Source: Actinomycetospora cinnamomea
GTDB taxonomy: Bacteria > Actinomycetota > Actinomycetes > Mycobacteriales > Pseudonocardiaceae
Length of the DNA: 64,000 nt
Assembly: GCF_003096675.1 (NCBI RefSeq)
Contig: NZ_QEKW01000010.1
Span: 124,001-188,000 of the forward strand
Direction of reading: 5' to 3'
In this document: in pieces, positions 39,264 to 48,106 of the stretch
Position numbering within the stretch: the first letter of the stretch is position 1
Layout: each line of letters opens with the position of its first letter
The notes under the pieces: model-generated
Seen by the model: only the letters and a program-made list of their open reading frames with translations
Database searches by the model: none
What the model was told of the DNA's origin: nothing
Position numbers and translations under genes: made by a program

Positions 39264-40388
39264 GTGAGCATGCGGGTCATGCGATCACCGCGAAGCGCCC
39301 GCGCCCCCCGCCGCCGCCGCGCCGCCGTGGCCGCGAGCCGCTGCGCCGCGGCGGCCGGGCTCGTCGTGGGGCTCGTGGTCGGGCTCGGAGCCGCCGCGGA
39401 CCCCCCGGTCCGCGCGCCGGAGGGCACCCCGGGTGGCGTCGCCGGCGGACGTGACGTCTACGCGTGGCCGTTCGCCTGGGACTCGATCTGGAACCTGCCG
39501 CTCGCGGCGAGCGCGGTCTACCGGCCCTTCGACCCGCAGGCCCAGGCCCTCGAGCTGGACTGGAACAACATCAGCGTCGACCCCGCCGACCCCGTGCGGC
39601 AACTGCGGGCGGACGACGAGGAGGTGCCCGTCCACGTGGACCCGGAGCTGTCCGCCGACGGCGGGTGGAACAACTGCTCGGCCCTGCTCGTGGACACGCC
39701 CGACCGCTTGACGGTGATCCAGGGCCAGCCGATGGAGCTCGAGCCGGGCGGTGACCCGAGCTGGGAGTACGGCTGGCCGCCGATGTCGCTGACCGACCGG
39801 GGCACGGAGGGGTGCCACGGCGGGTCGGGGCTCTCGGGGATCGGCGGCGCCATCCGCATCGGGGAGCTGACCGGGCCCACGCCGATCCGGCACGCGCTGA
39901 AGATCGGGCTGAACTGCACGGAGAGCTGCAGCCGGGAGGGCGGCGGCTTCCGCTGGCCGGCGGTGAAGGCCGACTCGGGCTACGAGGACAAGTACGGGGG
40001 CAGCGACCCGGACGTGAAGATGGGGTCCCTGCTCGCGGTCGCGCCCGACACCGACCTGTCGTGGATCACCCAGCCCGACGTGCGCAAGGTCGCGGAGGCG
40101 CTGCGGGACTACGGCGGCTACGTCGTGGACGAGACCGCGAACGACAAGAACTTCGTCGTCGTCGAGACCGGCGCGCAGGACGAGATCCCCAACATCGACT
40201 CCGAGGAGATGCGGCGGCTGTTCGGTCAGCTCAGCGTCGTCACCAACAGCACGGAGCTCACCCCGGGCGGCGGGCCCGTCGGCGCCCCGCGGCGTGCCCC
40301 GTGCGCCCCGCCGTTCCTCGACGGCAGCGGCGCGGCACCGGTGACGTGCAGCCCGTCGGCGACGGTGGGTCAGCTCGTGGGCGCCTGA
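39264..40388 (+). CDS. Secreted protein of unrecognised family, paralogue B
   Basis: 374-residue paralogue of the preceding protein, with roughly four in five residues identical across ~300 residues by eye. It carries an ordinary signal peptide (AAAAGLVVGLVVGLGAAA) with no lipobox Cys, so it is probably released while paralogue A is anchored. All Cys, Trp and the WITQPDVRKVAEALRDYGG block are kept. The DNA at 40063-40166 differs from 38881-38984 by one base. The start is GTG at 39264, with in-frame ATGs at 39270 and 39279 also possible. The end overlaps the convergent glycosyltransferase by 19 bp. Function unknown. Confidence 0.8.
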   Translation: MSMRVMRSPRSARAPRRRRAAVAASRCAAAAGLVVGLVVGLGAAADPPVRAPEGTPGGVAGGRDVYAWPFAWDSIWNLPLAASAVYRPFDPQAQALELDWNNISVDPADPVRQLRADDEEVPVHVDPELSADGGWNNCSALLVDTPDRLTVIQGQPMELEPGGDPSWEYGWPPMSLTDRGTEGCHGGSGLSGIGGAIRIGELTGPTPIRHALKIGLNCTESCSREGGGFRWPAVKADSGYEDKYGGSDPDVKMGSLLAVAPDTDLSWITQPDVRKVAEALRDYGGYVVDETANDKNFVVVETGAQDEIPNIDSEEMRRLFGQLSVVTNSTELTPGGGPVGAPRRAPCAPPFLDGSGAAPVTCSPSATVGQLVGA

Positions 40389-41449
40389 CGGCGGGCACGC
40401 CGGCGGTCGACGATCCGCTCGGCGAGCGCGCGCACCTCACCGCGGGCCGACCGCACGCCCCGCGCGAGGCCGGGCGCGACGGTGAGGAGCGCGAGGGCGA
40501 CGGCGACGCGCGCCCGCCGCTGGTGGGACAGGGCGGCGCGCGCGTGGCGGCGCGCCGCCTCCCGGTCGCCGACCTGGATGCTCCAGCGCATGCGGCGCAG
40601 GGCGGCCTCGTACCGCAGGCGGCGCAGGGCGACGTCGAGCGCCGCGAGGTCCTCGGGGCGGCCCGAGTGCTGCGCCGCGCGCGTGAACGCCTCCTCCGCC
40701 TCCGTGTCGAAGGCGTCGACGCTCTCGGGAGCGTGCGACAGGGACTCGGCACGCAGGCGGAACCGCCCCAGCACGTCGGGGATCGCGCGCACCGCGTAGC
40801 CGTCGGACACGAGGCGCAGCCAGAGGTCGAGGTCCTCGACGAGCCTCGACCCGGCGTTGTGCCCCCCGAGGGCCGCCCACGCCTCGCGCCGGAAGGCGGC
40901 GCCGTAGTACAGGAACTGCTGGCGCATGATGTCGGACAGCCGCAGGTCCCCGCGCGGGACGCTCCGTCGCGCGACACCGGAGTGCTCGACGAAGGTCTCG
41001 GACATGACGTGGCCGTCCTCGTCGCGGAAGATCTGCGCGTCGGGACTGATGGCGTCGGCGTGCGGCTGGCGCTCGAAGGCGTCGAGCATCCGCTCGCAGT
41101 ACTCGGGGGCCACGAGGTCGTCGCTGCACAGCGGGACGAGGAACCGGCCGCGCGAGGCCGCGGCGGCCGCGTTCACGCCGCCGGCGTACCCGCGGTTCTC
41201 CTGGCGCACGAGCCGGACGCGGGGATCGCGTTCGGTGTACGGGCGGACGATGTCGGCCATGCGATCGGAATTGCCGTTGTCCACCACGACGAGTTCCCAG
41301 TCCGGGATCGTCTGGGCCAGCACGGAATCGATCGTCTCCTCGATGAACTCCTCGGTGCGATAAGCCGGGACGAGGAAGCTGAACGACGGTCTATCCGACG
41401 ACGTCTCGACCTCGACGGACGGCACCGGTGAACTGGTGGGCGTCGACAC
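40370..41449 (-). CDS. Family 2 glycosyltransferase
   Basis: 359-residue GT-A glycosyltransferase. Visible: FSFLVPAYRTEEFIEETIDSV; VDNGNSD (first Asp region); RGYAGGVNAAAAASRG; DXD-type site VPLCSDDLVAPEY; GRLVED-like region with GAAFRREAWAALGGHN and RLVEDLDLWLRLV (ED motif, catalytic base). The C-terminal ~120 residues are helical and Arg/Ala-rich, without membrane helices. It probably adds a sugar to the lipid-linked repeat unit on the cytoplasmic face. ATG at 41449. It resembles the GT2 at 44938 in layout. Confidence 0.9.
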   Translation of the reverse strand: MSTPTSSPVPSVEVETSSDRPSFSFLVPAYRTEEFIEETIDSVLAQTIPDWELVVVDNGNSDRMADIVRPYTERDPRVRLVRQENRGYAGGVNAAAAASRGRFLVPLCSDDLVAPEYCERMLDAFERQPHADAISPDAQIFRDEDGHVMSETFVEHSGVARRSVPRGDLRLSDIMRQQFLYYGAAFRREAWAALGGHNAGSRLVEDLDLWLRLVSDGYAVRAIPDVLGRFRLRAESLSHAPESVDAFDTEAEEAFTRAAQHSGRPEDLAALDVALRRLRYEAALRRMRWSIQVGDREAARRHARAALSHQRRARVAVALALLTVAPGLARGVRSARGEVRALAERIVDRRRARRQAPTS

Positions 41450-41577
41450 GACGGCCCTTCCCCCCTCCTGGACGATCGCGGCCTACCCCGACGGGTGGCG
41501 ATGCTAACCCATCGAACGGGCAGGTCGGGACGGTGTCGACCCCTCGCGTACCCGGTCGACGCACCGCCGCACACCGG

Positions 41578-43794
41578 TCACGGACCGTCGTGACGACCGT
41601 CCGCGCGCTTCTCCGGGGCCTCATCGTCCCGATTGTCGTCCTCGCTCCCGGACGGCCCCGGGCGATTCCTCGCGATCAGCGGGACCATTTTCCGCGGATT
41701 GTCCGATTCGTTCTCGTGGTCGGAGTGCGAGGGCGCGAGGGACTGGGTGGGCGGGTCGATCCCGACACCGACGGTGCGCCGGCCCGGTGGTGGCGGCGGG
41801 CCCGGCGCCGGGGGTGCCGGCGGGCGCAGGGGAGCGCCGGGCAGGGGTCCGGGCAGGGGTCCGGGCGGGGGTCCGGGGGGCCTCGGCGGGGGAGCGGGCC
41901 GTCCCGCCCCGGCCGGGGCGGCGGCCGCCATCGCGGGCACCCGGGGACGCGACGAGGTGAGCACCCGCTCGGTCGGGTCGTCGATGCGGTACACCGGGAT
42001 CCACTCGGTGGGGGCGTCGAGCAGCGCGCGGTCGTCGTCGGGGCCCTCGTCGGACTCCTCGTCGTCGCCGCCGCGGCGCAGCCGGCTCACCACGGCGGTG
42101 CGCAGCTCGCGCACCATCGCCGGCGCGAGCACCGACAGGACGCCGACGTAGATGAGCAGCAGCAGCAGGCCCTCGCCGGCGAGCAGGACGATCCCGAGGG
42201 CGATCGGGCGTGTGGCGCTCTGGGCGAAGGTCAGCTCGAGGAACCCGACCGGCACGGCGGCGACCGCCGCGGCCACCACCGGCGGGAACAGCACCCGGAC
42301 GAGGTCGCCGACACCGACCCCGGCGAGGCTGCGGGCGAGGGCCAGGCTGAGCAGCCCGGTGGTCAGGCCCTCGATCGACACCGCGAGCCCGACCCCGAGC
42401 AGGCCGAAGGGCAGCAGCGCGAGCAGGCCGCCGATCCCCACGACGAGCGTGGTCGCGGTGAGCCAGTTGATGCGCTTGCTGTGCCCGGCCCCCTTGATGG
42501 ACTCGACGCCGATGGCCGCCATCGCGGTGCCCGGCCCGAACCCGGCCATGCCGGCGACGAGCAGCCCGGCCGGTGCCCACTGGCTGCCCAGCAGCACCAC
42601 GATGGCGGCCGGCCCCAGGACCACGAGGGAGGCGGCCAGGGGGACCACGGCGGTCCACAGCGCCCGCAGCGAGCGCAGGAAACCGTCGCGGAAGCGCCGG
42701 CCGTCGGCGGCGATGCGGGCGAACGCGGGGAACAGCACGTAGGACGCGACCTGGATGATCGCCTGGCCGGGGAGGATCCCGATGCGCCGGCCGTAGCGGT
42801 ACTGCCCGGCGGAGGCGTCGCCGAGCCAGCGCCCGATGAGCGAGCTCTGCGTGACGTCGCGGAGGTCGTCGACGACCCGGGACGCGATGAGCGGCGCGGC
42901 GTAGCCGGCCATCTCCCGCCAGATGCGGAACACGAAGCGGCCCTTGCCGGGACGCCACTTCGCGAGCCACCAGCAGGCGACGAGGGTGGCGAGCTGGGAC
43001 GCGTAGAGGCCGATGACCATGCCCCACACGCCGAAGCCCAGCGACACCATGACCACCGTGACCAGGGCGAAGGTGCCTGCGGTGGTGGGGTCGACGATGA
43101 GGCGCCGCTTGAAGTTGAACCGTCGCTGCAGCAGCGCCTCGGGCACGTTGAGCAGGCAGTGGATCAACAGCGTTCCGGACGTGACCGCGCAGACGAGCGC
43201 GACCATGTCGTTGTCGTTGAAGAACATCCCGACCAGCGGCGACGCGGCGAGGGCGCCGAGTGCCAGGAGGATGCCGGTCCCCAGGCTCACCCAGAAGGCC
43301 GTGTCGGCGGCGTCGGTGACCTCCCGCTCGCGCTGGATGAGCGCGGAGCGCATGCCGCCGTCGGCGAAACCGACGAGGAAGTTCGCGAAGATCGTGCCGA
43401 GCGTGAACACGCCGATCTCGGCCGGGCTGAGCAGGCGCGCGACCACGATCGTCTGGGCCAGCGAGATGATCTGCGTGAGCACCAGCGCGACCGCGGCGAA
43501 CTTCGCGCCCTGACGCAGCTTCGACCCCAGCCCGTGCAGTGACGGGTTGTGCTCGTCGTCCTCGTGGGCCTCGTGGGCCTCGGAGGGCTTGACGGCACCG
43601 TCCCCCGGCGGTCGGACCGTGGCGGTGGCCGTGGTCGGGGCGTCGGTGGTGTCCGAGGAGACGGCCTCGGTCGGCACGTCGGTGGGACCGGACGCGGCGG
43701 CCGGCGTGGGGGTGCCGTGCGGGGTCACGCCGTTCGGGCCGGCGGGCTCGTGCGGCCCGTTCCGTCCCGGCGTCCCGTCTCCGCTGCCCTGCAC
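41578..43794 (-). CDS. MOP-superfamily polysaccharide flippase (Wzx-like) with Pro-rich tail
   Basis: ~738-residue membrane protein with a disordered N-terminus, ~14 membrane helices (from KFAAVALVLTQIISLAQTIVVARLL to LLLLIYVGVLSVLAPA) and a long cytoplasmic tail. LLSPAEIGVFTLGTIFANFLVGFADGGMRSALIQRE is typical of RfbX/Wzx exporters. The tail (~150 residues) includes acidic GGDDEESDEGPDDD, a long run of Pro repeats (PPPRPPGPPPGPLPGPLPG) and charged ends. It would flip lipid-linked repeat units across the membrane. The start is uncertain: GTG at 43794 is used; the frame stays open to 43917. It is divergent from the lyase at 44044. Confidence 0.87.
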   Translation of the reverse strand: MQGSGDGTPGRNGPHEPAGPNGVTPHGTPTPAAASGPTDVPTEAVSSDTTDAPTTATATVRPPGDGAVKPSEAHEAHEDDEHNPSLHGLGSKLRQGAKFAAVALVLTQIISLAQTIVVARLLSPAEIGVFTLGTIFANFLVGFADGGMRSALIQREREVTDAADTAFWVSLGTGILLALGALAASPLVGMFFNDNDMVALVCAVTSGTLLIHCLLNVPEALLQRRFNFKRRLIVDPTTAGTFALVTVVMVSLGFGVWGMVIGLYASQLATLVACWWLAKWRPGKGRFVFRIWREMAGYAAPLIASRVVDDLRDVTQSSLIGRWLGDASAGQYRYGRRIGILPGQAIIQVASYVLFPAFARIAADGRRFRDGFLRSLRALWTAVVPLAASLVVLGPAAIVVLLGSQWAPAGLLVAGMAGFGPGTAMAAIGVESIKGAGHSKRINWLTATTLVVGIGGLLALLPFGLLGVGLAVSIEGLTTGLLSLALARSLAGVGVGDLVRVLFPPVVAAAVAAVPVGFLELTFAQSATRPIALGIVLLAGEGLLLLLIYVGVLSVLAPAMVRELRTAVVSRLRRGGDDEESDEGPDDDRALLDAPTEWIPVYRIDDPTERVLTSSRPRVPAMAAAAPAGAGRPAPPPRPPGPPPGPLPGPLPGAPLRPPAPPAPGPPPPPGRRTVGVGIDPPTQSLAPSHSDHENESDNPRKMVPLIARNRPGPSGSEDDNRDDEAPEKRADGRHDGP

Positions 43795-43949
43795 GGACCT
43801 CCGATCGGACGTCCCCCGTGATCCGGGGCGCGACCCGGCCACTGTACCCAGCGCCGCCGGACCCCTCGGGGACGGCCGGTCGCGGACCACCTCCACGGAC
43901 GGGTGACACCCACACACGCATCACCGATACGGTGACTTGTCGTCCGACT

Positions 43950-44035
43950 GCGACGAGTGGTCGTATTCCCGCGCCGAAAGGTTCTCCACCATCACACGAG
44001 CGCGACGAGCGGTCGTGGACGTTGCGCCGAAAGGT
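43950..44035. promoter_or_regulatory. Pair of ~33-bp direct repeats in a divergent promoter region
   Basis: Copy 1 (43950-43982) has GCGACGAGTGGTCGT, a short spacer, then GCGCCGAAAGGT. Copy 2 (44002-44035) has GCGACGAGCGGTCGT, a spacer, then GCGCCGAAAGGT. The copies start 52 bp apart. They lie between the divergent flippase and lyase genes and may be operator sites or a duplicated promoter/leader. Confidence 0.6.
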
Positions 44036-44043
44036 CGTCTCTC

Positions 44044-44865
44044 GTGCTCACTCCCGTCCTGGCCCACAGCCGCCGTCGCGCCGCAACGCTGTTCGCCGCC
44101 GTGACGACCTGCGCCGTCCTGACCTCGGGCCAGGCCGCGGGGGCGGAGGGCCACGGGACGCGGGGAGGCCCGAGCGCCGCCCCCGTCCCGGTCGGCAGCC
44201 GGGTGGTGTTCACCGGCGACTACGAGACCGGGGACTTCGGGCAGTGGCAGGTCTGCCAGTCCGCGGTGCGCAACTCCAGCTGCGACGGCGTGGGCCAGGG
44301 CGACCGGGCGATGCAGATCCTCCCCGAGGAGAAGGCGCGCCAGGGTCGGCACGCGGCGCGATTCGTGATCAGGCCCGGCGACGTGCCCGACTTCGGCGGC
44401 GGCGAGCGGTCCGAGGTGCAGTCCTCCGCCGAGGGAGCCGTGGTCCGCGAGGGCGACGAGCGGTGGTACGAGTGGTCGATGCGGTTCCCGGAGAACTGGG
44501 AGAACCCGACAGGAGGGTGGTTCATCGTCCTGCAGTGGCACAGCTCGAAGGGCTCGCCGCCGCTCGCGATCGACATCAACCGCCGCAGCGAGATCTACAT
44601 CGGCGGTGACGGGGTGCCGCACGAGACCAAGACGATCGGGCGGGTGCGCCCCGGGGAGTGGGTGGACTACGTCCTGCACGTCAAGTTCTCGAAGAGCGCG
44701 GAGACGGGCTTCGTCGAGGCGTGGGAGAACGGGCGCCAGACCGTGTCCCGGACCTCGCGGGCGACGATGAACGACGGCCGGAACTACCTCAAGCAGGGCA
44801 TCTACCGCGACGAGGGGCCGGCGACCGAGCTGTGGCACGACGGGCTGCGGGTCACGGCCCCCTGA
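44044..44865 (+). CDS. Secreted polysaccharide lyase (heparin lyase I-like)
   Basis: 273-residue exported enzyme. The signal peptide is HSRRRAATLFAAVTTCAVLTSGQAAGA. The mature part shows the jelly-roll lyase pattern: VVFTGDYETGDFGQWQ, ERSEVQSS, RWYEWSMRFPENWE, FIVLQWHSSKGSPPLAIDI, WVDYVLHVKFSKS and NYLKQGIYRDEG. The QWHxxxxGSPP core also occurs in the membrane-anchored lyase at 27949. Without an anchor it is probably released. It would cleave uronate-containing polymer by beta-elimination; substrate inferred only. The GTG at 44044 follows the AAAGG of the second direct repeat; the frame upstream to 43957 lacks sense. Confidence 0.85.
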   Translation: MLTPVLAHSRRRAATLFAAVTTCAVLTSGQAAGAEGHGTRGGPSAAPVPVGSRVVFTGDYETGDFGQWQVCQSAVRNSSCDGVGQGDRAMQILPEEKARQGRHAARFVIRPGDVPDFGGGERSEVQSSAEGAVVREGDERWYEWSMRFPENWENPTGGWFIVLQWHSSKGSPPLAIDINRRSEIYIGGDGVPHETKTIGRVRPGEWVDYVLHVKFSKSAETGFVEAWENGRQTVSRTSRATMNDGRNYLKQGIYRDEGPATELWHDGLRVTAP

Positions 44866-44867
44866 GC

Positions 44868-44927
44868 GGGTCGTGGCTGGGCGGGTCGTGGCTGGGCGGG
44901 TCGTGGCTGGGCGGGTCGTGGCTGGGC
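44868..44927. repeat. 15-bp tandem repeat, four perfect copies
   Basis: The unit GGGTCGTGGCTGGGC is repeated four times without change, followed by a partial fifth (GGGGTCGCGGC). It fills the gap between the convergent stops of the lyase (44865) and glycosyltransferase (44938). Confidence 0.92.
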
Positions 44928-44937
44928 GGGGTCGCGG

Positions 44938-45966
44938 CTACGCGACGTCGTGGGACGGCGCCGGCGACCCGCCGGAGGCGTCCGGCGGAGCGTCGACGGG
45001 CGGCAGCCCCCGCCACCGGCGCCGCGCCGCGTAGAGGCGGCGCATCACGCCCGGCGACAGCTGCGCGGTGACCCACATGCCGGCGTGGCGCACCGAGGGC
45101 CGCCGGCGCAGCAGCCGCAGCGCCTGCCGCCGGGCCGCGGTCCGGTCCCCGGTACGCACCGCGCGGCGGTAGCGCCCGAGCGCGATACCCGTCCGCACGC
45201 GGTCGACGTACTCCCGCAGCGCGGCGCGGCGGGCGGGCGAGGGCGGCAGCTGGCGCGCGATCCGCGCCAGCGCCGCGTGGGCACCCTCCCCGAGCTCCAC
45301 GGTCCGGTCGTCCTGCCGGGTGATCGAGCCCTGCCGCTGCCGCAGGAGGTAGACCTGCTCGTCGAGCACCCGCACCGGCACACCGGTCAGCGCCACGCGC
45401 ACCCAGAACTCGAGGTCCTCGCCGACCCACAGGGCCTCGTCGAACCCGCCCACCGACGTGGCGAGCTCGCGGGGCACCGTGGTGCCGCGGTAGGAGAAGG
45501 GCTCGCGCAGCAGGTGCAGGAGGAACTCCTCGCCGTCGGTGGCCGGCGGGTCGGTCGACAGGCGGAAGTCCGGGTCGGTGGGCGCCCCGTCCTCGTCGAC
45601 GGTCAGGGGCACCGCGCCCACGAGCCCCGGACCCGGGACGGTCTCGAGGCAGGCGCGGACCTGCGCGAGGAAGTCGGCGCGCAGCAGGTCGTCGCTGTCG
45701 AGGAACACCACGTACTCCCCGCGGGCGGCGCCGATCCCGACGTTGCGCGCCGCGGAGACGCCGCGGTTGTCCGGCAGCCGGACGAGCTCGATCCGCGGGT
45801 CGGAGAGGAAGGGGGCCACGCGCTCGGCGAGGTCGTCGGGCGAGGCGTCGTCGACCACGACGAGCTGCCAGTCCGGGTCGGTCTGCGCCAGCACCGAACC
45901 GATCGCCTCACCGACGACGTCAGCCGTGCCGTGGGCCGGGACGACGATGCTGAAGGTGGGTGTCAC
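44938..45966 (-). CDS. Family 2 glycosyltransferase
   Basis: 342-residue GT-A enzyme. Motifs: FSIVVPAHGTADVVGEAIGSV; VVVDDASPDD; RGVSAARNVGIGAARGEYVVF; the DXD-type LDSDDLLRADF; and WVGEDLEFWVRVAL (ED catalytic base region). The C-terminal half is Arg-rich and helical, with no membrane segments. GTG start at 45966, overlapping the end of the heparinase-like gene by 47 bp. It is the last gene of a head-to-tail run that begins at 53178. Confidence 0.9.
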   Translation of the reverse strand: MTPTFSIVVPAHGTADVVGEAIGSVLAQTDPDWQLVVVDDASPDDLAERVAPFLSDPRIELVRLPDNRGVSAARNVGIGAARGEYVVFLDSDDLLRADFLAQVRACLETVPGPGLVGAVPLTVDEDGAPTDPDFRLSTDPPATDGEEFLLHLLREPFSYRGTTVPRELATSVGGFDEALWVGEDLEFWVRVALTGVPVRVLDEQVYLLRQRQGSITRQDDRTVELGEGAHAALARIARQLPPSPARRAALREYVDRVRTGIALGRYRRAVRTGDRTAARRQALRLLRRRPSVRHAGMWVTAQLSPGVMRRLYAARRRWRGLPPVDAPPDASGGSPAPSHDVA

Positions 45967-48106
45967 GGGGCCGATCTCCTGCCTGGTCGGTCCCGGCCAC
46001 GGGGGCCGGGCGGTCGAGCCGCACCTCGCGGGTGCGCCGTCCCTCCGACCAGCCCACGACGACGGCGTCGTCGGTGAGCTGCACCGAGGCGCCCGTGGCG
46101 CGCTCGGACCCAGGGGTCAGCAGGGTGGCCACGGCGAGGGGCACGCGGCCCCGCTCGCACAGGCCTCCGACCAGCCAGGACGGCTCGCGCGCCTCCAGGC
46201 GGTCGGACCACCACCCGAGGTGGGTCTCCTCGTCCCCCCGGACGTGGTGGTGGATCCATGGTGTCGTCGCCGCGTGGGTGAGGCCCAGCACCGGCGCGCC
46301 CGTCCCGTCGGTGGCCAGGTGGCCGTCCTCGTCGGGCGCGGCCCGCAGGCCGGGGTGCAGCGGCCACGACGTCCGGACGCGGTGCTGGCCGCGCCCCTCG
46401 AGCAGGTCGACGACGAGGACCGTCGCCTCGTCGGGCGGGGCGACGACCCAGCGGTGGTGCCGCACCGGCGCCTCCAGCGCCTCGTAGCCGTCGTGGTGCG
46501 CGTGGACGAGGCCGCGCGTGAGGTCGACCTCCTCCACGGTGGTGCGGGCGTGGCGGCTCCAGAGGAACTCCCCGCCCATGACCGACTGGTCGCGGTCGTC
46601 GACGGCGACCGTGGGGTGGGCGCGGGTGCCGCGGTGGGCGGTGCGCCAGTCGGGGTGGGCGAAGTAGCTGCCCGTCCCCGGGTCGCCGACGAGCTCGCGG
46701 CCGCCCCGGCTCAGCGTGACGGCCAGCGCGTCGGCGTGTCCGTGCGCGGCGATCGAGAGGTAGCCCAGCGGCCCGACGTCCACCGTGACGCGCCGGTCGC
46801 CGGCGCGGAGCACCACCAGCCCGCCCTGCTCCGCGTGGAACGAGCCGGGCTCGAGCGCCGGCGCGGGCTCGGGACGCGGGACCCCGCGGGCCTTGCCGAA
46901 CCACCCGGCCGTGAGGTCGGGCACCGAGCACGCCGCGGCCGCCCGGTGGCCGGTGAGGGCCGCGACGGCGGCCAGGTGCGGGCGGACCTCGCGCAGCGGC
47001 TCGGGTCCCAGGCGCAGCGCGAAGCCCTCGTCGTCGTCGCCGTAGCGGGGCGTCGGGTCGTCGGGCCCGACCAGCGAGGCCAGGTAGGTCGCGCTGCGGT
47101 CGACGGCCGCGCGCAGCGCCGGCGGCGCCGGACGGCCCGCCAGCTCGAGCAGCAGGACGACCACGCCGAGGAGCTCGGCGGTGAACACCTGGTACCCGAC
47201 GGCCTGCTCGGCGCCGGCGCCGTCGGCGAGGATCTGCAGGTCGGCCTGGGTGGCCAGCTCGGCGACGGCCAGGGCGGTCCACCGCTCGGCGCGGGCCAGC
47301 TCGGGGAAGCACAGCCCCACGACGGCGAGGCCCGCCATCTCGCCCACGAGGTGGTTGTTGGCGGAGCTGAACCGCGAGCGGTCCCGCCGGCACGCCGTCG
47401 CGCTCGCGGCGAGCACGCGCACCACCCGCCGGTACCGCTCGGGGGTGAGCCCGGGCGCGTCGGCCAGACCCTGCAGGGCGACGGTCACGGCGATCGCGCG
47501 GACGCCGGCCTCGAAGGCGCCGCGCCAGGCGATGCCCGTGCCCGGCGGGTTGGCGAGGATCCAGTCGTCGAGCTGGTCGAGGGCCTCGTCGGCGAAGCGG
47601 CGGTCGCCGGTGACGAGCCAGGCCTGCGCGAGCCACGGCAGGTGCTGCAGCCGGTTGAGCTCCCAGATCCACTTGGGGTCCCCGGTGCCGACCCGGTGGT
47701 CGATCCGCCGGGACGGCATCCGGGGCCAGCGCACGTCGGCGAGGGGGTCGTACGACCAGTCGATCGGACCGTCGTAGCGGGCCTCGGGGTGGCCGAAGAA
47801 CGTGAAGCGGTGCTCGAGCACGCGTTCGGCGGCCGCCACCACGGCCTCGGTGTCCTCGGGGTACTCGGCGGCGAGCTTCTCGGCGGTCGCGCGGTCGAGC
47901 AGCACGGGCCGGCCGGTGCCGGCGCGGAAGTCCGCGAGCCGCGCGTCCCACGTCCGGTGCGGGTCGGCGAGCAGGCGCTCGTCGGGCACCTCGCGCCGCT
48001 CGAGGGCCTCGCGGGCCAGCCCGGCGGCCATCCGCCCGGCCCGGCCCGCCACCTCCTGCGGTCCCATGGCCCGCAGCCGGTTGACGTACCAGCCGACGCG
48101 CCTCAC
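45920..48106 (-). CDS. Heparinase II/III family polysaccharide lyase
   Basis: 728-residue protein. The N-terminal half is an (alpha/alpha) toroid (~60-370), containing WIWELNRLQHLPWLAQAWLVTGD, GIAWRGAFEAGVRAI and SRFSSANNHLVGEMAGL with the conserved Asn-Asn-His. The C-terminal beta-sandwich (~400-690) has YLSIAAHGHADALAVTLS, the catalytic His region, and ELVGDPGTGSYF. VGYQVFTAEL includes a Tyr that may be catalytic. No signal peptide is visible, though homologues in capsule loci often lack one. It may trim or degrade uronate-containing polymer. GTG at 48106 forms GTGA with the upstream stop. Its last 47 bp overlap the next gene. Confidence 0.88.
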   Translation of the reverse strand: MRRVGWYVNRLRAMGPQEVAGRAGRMAAGLAREALERREVPDERLLADPHRTWDARLADFRAGTGRPVLLDRATAEKLAAEYPEDTEAVVAAAERVLEHRFTFFGHPEARYDGPIDWSYDPLADVRWPRMPSRRIDHRVGTGDPKWIWELNRLQHLPWLAQAWLVTGDRRFADEALDQLDDWILANPPGTGIAWRGAFEAGVRAIAVTVALQGLADAPGLTPERYRRVVRVLAASATACRRDRSRFSSANNHLVGEMAGLAVVGLCFPELARAERWTALAVAELATQADLQILADGAGAEQAVGYQVFTAELLGVVVLLLELAGRPAPPALRAAVDRSATYLASLVGPDDPTPRYGDDDEGFALRLGPEPLREVRPHLAAVAALTGHRAAAACSVPDLTAGWFGKARGVPRPEPAPALEPGSFHAEQGGLVVLRAGDRRVTVDVGPLGYLSIAAHGHADALAVTLSRGGRELVGDPGTGSYFAHPDWRTAHRGTRAHPTVAVDDRDQSVMGGEFLWSRHARTTVEEVDLTRGLVHAHHDGYEALEAPVRHHRWVVAPPDEATVLVVDLLEGRGQHRVRTSWPLHPGLRAAPDEDGHLATDGTGAPVLGLTHAATTPWIHHHVRGDEETHLGWWSDRLEAREPSWLVGGLCERGRVPLAVATLLTPGSERATGASVQLTDDAVVVGWSEGRRTREVRLDRPAPVAGTDQAGDRPRDTHLQHRRPGPRHG

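Noticed and set aside
38136-40388. Assignment of the paralogous pair as glycoside hydrolases
   Set aside because: No acidic catalytic pair or family signature could be recognised; naming a function would be a guess.
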